6,401 nt of DNA from Flavipsychrobacter stenotrophus (GTDB lineage: Bacteria > Bacteroidota > Bacteroidia > Chitinophagales > Chitinophagaceae): positions 1-6,401 of the forward strand of contig CANBTK010000121.1 in assembly GCA_947372365.1 (NCBI GenBank), read 5' to 3'. Positions 5,371 through 6,401 of this stretch are shown here, in pieces. The notes under the pieces are model-generated. The model saw only the letters and a list, made by a program, of their open reading frames with translations, made no database searches and was not told the DNA's origin. The position numbers and the translations under genes are program-made. How positions within the stretch are numbered: position 1 is the stretch's first letter; each line of letters begins with the position of its first letter.

Positions 5371-5391
5371 GTTATAATTGTTTTTTATAAC
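5371..5391. repeat. Perfect inverted repeat GTTATAA / TTATAAC, possible operator
   Basis: GTTATAA (5371-5377) and TTATAAC (5385-5391) are perfect inverted 7-base arms around a seven-base spacer. The left arm is part of TTATAATTGT, which also occurs at 5321-5330. The position, about 65 bases before the -7 box at 5455 and between two divergent genes, would suit a regulator site, but AT-rich palindromes of this length also arise by chance. Confidence 0.35.
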
Positions 5392-5454
5392 ACTATAGGT
5401 TTATTAGGCCAAGTATTATTCCGGTACAAAATTAAACCAATATGCCAAAATTGC

Positions 5455-5462
5455 TACCTTTG
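5455..5462 (+). promoter_or_regulatory. Bacteroidota -7 promoter box (TACCTTTG) of the acyl-CoA dehydrogenase gene
   Basis: TACCTTTG matches TAnnTTTG exactly and lies 31 bases before ATG 5494. The leader that follows is A-rich (AACTTTAACAAAAC before the ATG) and lacks a Shine-Dalgarno sequence, as is normal for well-expressed genes of this phylum. No clear TTG is visible at the -33 position. Confidence 0.6.
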
Positions 5463-5493
5463 CGGCTCAAATTGAAACCAACTTTAACAAAAC

Positions 5494-6401
5494 ATGGAAA
5501 AGGATAACTACCAGCATCCCGATTATTACCTGCTTGACGAATTGCTTACTGACGAACACAAACTCATTCGCGATACTGTTAGGGCTTTTGTGAAGAAAGA
5601 AATCTCCCCAATTATTGAAGATTATGCCCAAAGGGCTGAATTTCCGCACCACCTGATTAAAGGCATGGGCGAAGTAGGCTGTTTTGGACCGTTTGTGCCT
5701 GTAGAATACGGTGGGGCAGGGCTCGACTACATTTCTTACGGAATCATGATGCAGGAGCTGGAAAGGTGCGATTCAGGCATCCGTTCTACCGCATCAGTAC
5801 AGGGTTCTTTGGTAATGTTCCCAATCTACAAATACGCTTCTGAAGAGATCAAGCATAAATTCCTGCCAAAACTGGCAACTGGAGAACTAATGGGCTGCTT
5901 CGGACTGACAGAACCTGACCATGGTTCTAACCCGGCTGGCATGACCACCAACTTTAAAGACGCTGGCGACCATGTTATCCTTAACGGGGCTAAAATGTGG
6001 ATATCGAACGCTCCTTTCGCTGATATTGCAGTGGTTTGGGCGAAAGATGAAGCAGGCGAAATCCGCGGTATGGTTGTAGAGCGTGGCATGGAAGGTTTTA
6101 CAACACCAACAACCCATGGTAAATGGTCGCTGCGTGCGTCTGCTACGGGCGAATTGGTATTTGACAACGTAAAAGTGCCTAAAGCCAATATCTTCCCGAA
6201 CATTAAAGGGTTAAAAGGCCCATTGAGCTGCCTTTCAAGCGCCCGCTTTGGTATTGCCTGGGGTGCACTGGGTTGTGCTATGGATTGCTACGATACGGCT
6301 TTACGCTATTCAAAACAGCGCATTCAGTTCGGCAGGCCTATAGCTGGTTTCCAGTTGACACAAAAGAAACTGGCAGAAATGATTACCGAAATTACCAAGA
6401 G
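5494..6401 (+). CDS. gcdH: Acyl-CoA dehydrogenase, glutaryl-CoA dehydrogenase type (5' part)
   Basis: The frame opens at ATG 5494 and runs off the window after 302 codons; the family is usually about 390-400 residues, so roughly the last quarter is missing. The helical N-domain (about 14-130) contains RDTVRAFVKKEI and, at 96-109, IRSTASVQGSLVMF, the segment that in glutaryl-CoA dehydrogenase carries the substrate-binding Arg (here Arg97). The FAD/beta domain begins with GCFGLTEPDHGSNPAGM (134-150), then KMWISNAPFADIAVVWAK (167-184), KWSLRASATGELVFDNV (210-226) and ARFGIAWGALG (250-260). These match glutaryl-CoA dehydrogenase more closely than short- or medium-chain enzymes. The enzyme would oxidise and decarboxylate glutaryl-CoA to crotonyl-CoA using FAD, in lysine/tryptophan degradation. 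The catalytic Glu lies beyond the window, so specificity cannot be confirmed. SNPAG in place of the commoner SDP is a small variation. It has its own promoter and is divergent from rpoD. Confidence 0.92.
   Translation, partial: MEKDNYQHPDYYLLDELLTDEHKLIRDTVRAFVKKEISPIIEDYAQRAEFPHHLIKGMGEVGCFGPFVPVEYGGAGLDYISYGIMMQELERCDSGIRSTASVQGSLVMFPIYKYASEEIKHKFLPKLATGELMGCFGLTEPDHGSNPAGMTTNFKDAGDHVILNGAKMWISNAPFADIAVVWAKDEAGEIRGMVVERGMEGFTTPTTHGKWSLRASATGELVFDNVKVPKANIFPNIKGLKGPLSCLSSARFGIAWGALGCAMDCYDTALRYSKQRIQFGRPIAGFQLTQKKLAEMITEITK

Larger units (their letters stand above)
5186..5493. other. AT-rich divergent intergenic region between rpoD and the acyl-CoA dehydrogenase gene
   Basis: These 308 bases hold no supported gene. 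They contain the rpoD leader with several long A/T runs, candidate promoters on both strands, an inverted repeat at 5371-5391, a direct repeat of TTATAATTGT (5321-5330 and 5372-5381), and a sequence at 5325-5345 that recurs inverted just after rpoD. Confidence 0.6.

Noticed and set aside
1..6401. CRISPR array, insertion sequence, prophage or defence system
   Set aside because: No regularly spaced repeats, transposase or integrase motifs, terminal repeats or nuclease/helicase genes are seen. Gene content is housekeeping plus exported proteins.

Overview
The window looks like ordinary chromosome of a Bacteroidota bacterium, probably near the Chitinophagia/Sphingobacteriia. Four things point there. 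The primary sigma factor is short (285 residues) and has the Bacteroidota N-terminus. One gene carries a type IX secretion C-terminal sorting domain. Several genes are preceded by the phylum's -7 promoter motif TAnnTTTG, often with A-rich leaders and no Shine-Dalgarno sequence. One tRNA lacks an encoded CCA.

Layout: (1-180, +) the 3' end of a probable FAD-dependent oxidoreductase, closed by a strong hairpin terminator. (324-554, +) a small gene with its own promoter and ribosome binding site, interrupted by an in-frame TAG after 33 codons. (591-1988, -) a lipoprotein alpha/beta hydrolase with a helical/TPR-like C-terminus; its lipoprotein signal lies upstream of the first ATG and appears to need an ATT start at 2033. 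(2231-2304, +) an elongator-type tRNA with anticodon CAT, followed by a hairpin that can serve both strands. (2371-4011, -) a secreted beta-propeller/Ig-like protein with a T9SS tail, starting at TTG. (4012-4327) a non-coding gap with small repeats and the rpoD terminator. (4328-5185, -) rpoD. (5186-5493) an AT-rich divergent intergenic region. (5494-6401, +) the first 302 codons of a glutaryl-CoA dehydrogenase-type acyl-CoA dehydrogenase.

Nearly every gene appears to be its own transcription unit, with individual promoters or terminators, so there is no operon joining them into a pathway. The set is housekeeping (rpoD, tRNA), catabolism (acyl-CoA dehydrogenase) and cell-surface or exported proteins (the lipoprotein hydrolase and the T9SS cargo).

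I did not find a clear new biological system. The most useful irregularities are the nonsense codon in the small gene, the two neighbouring exported-protein genes with non-ATG starts, and short repeats around rpoD that no annotated feature explains.
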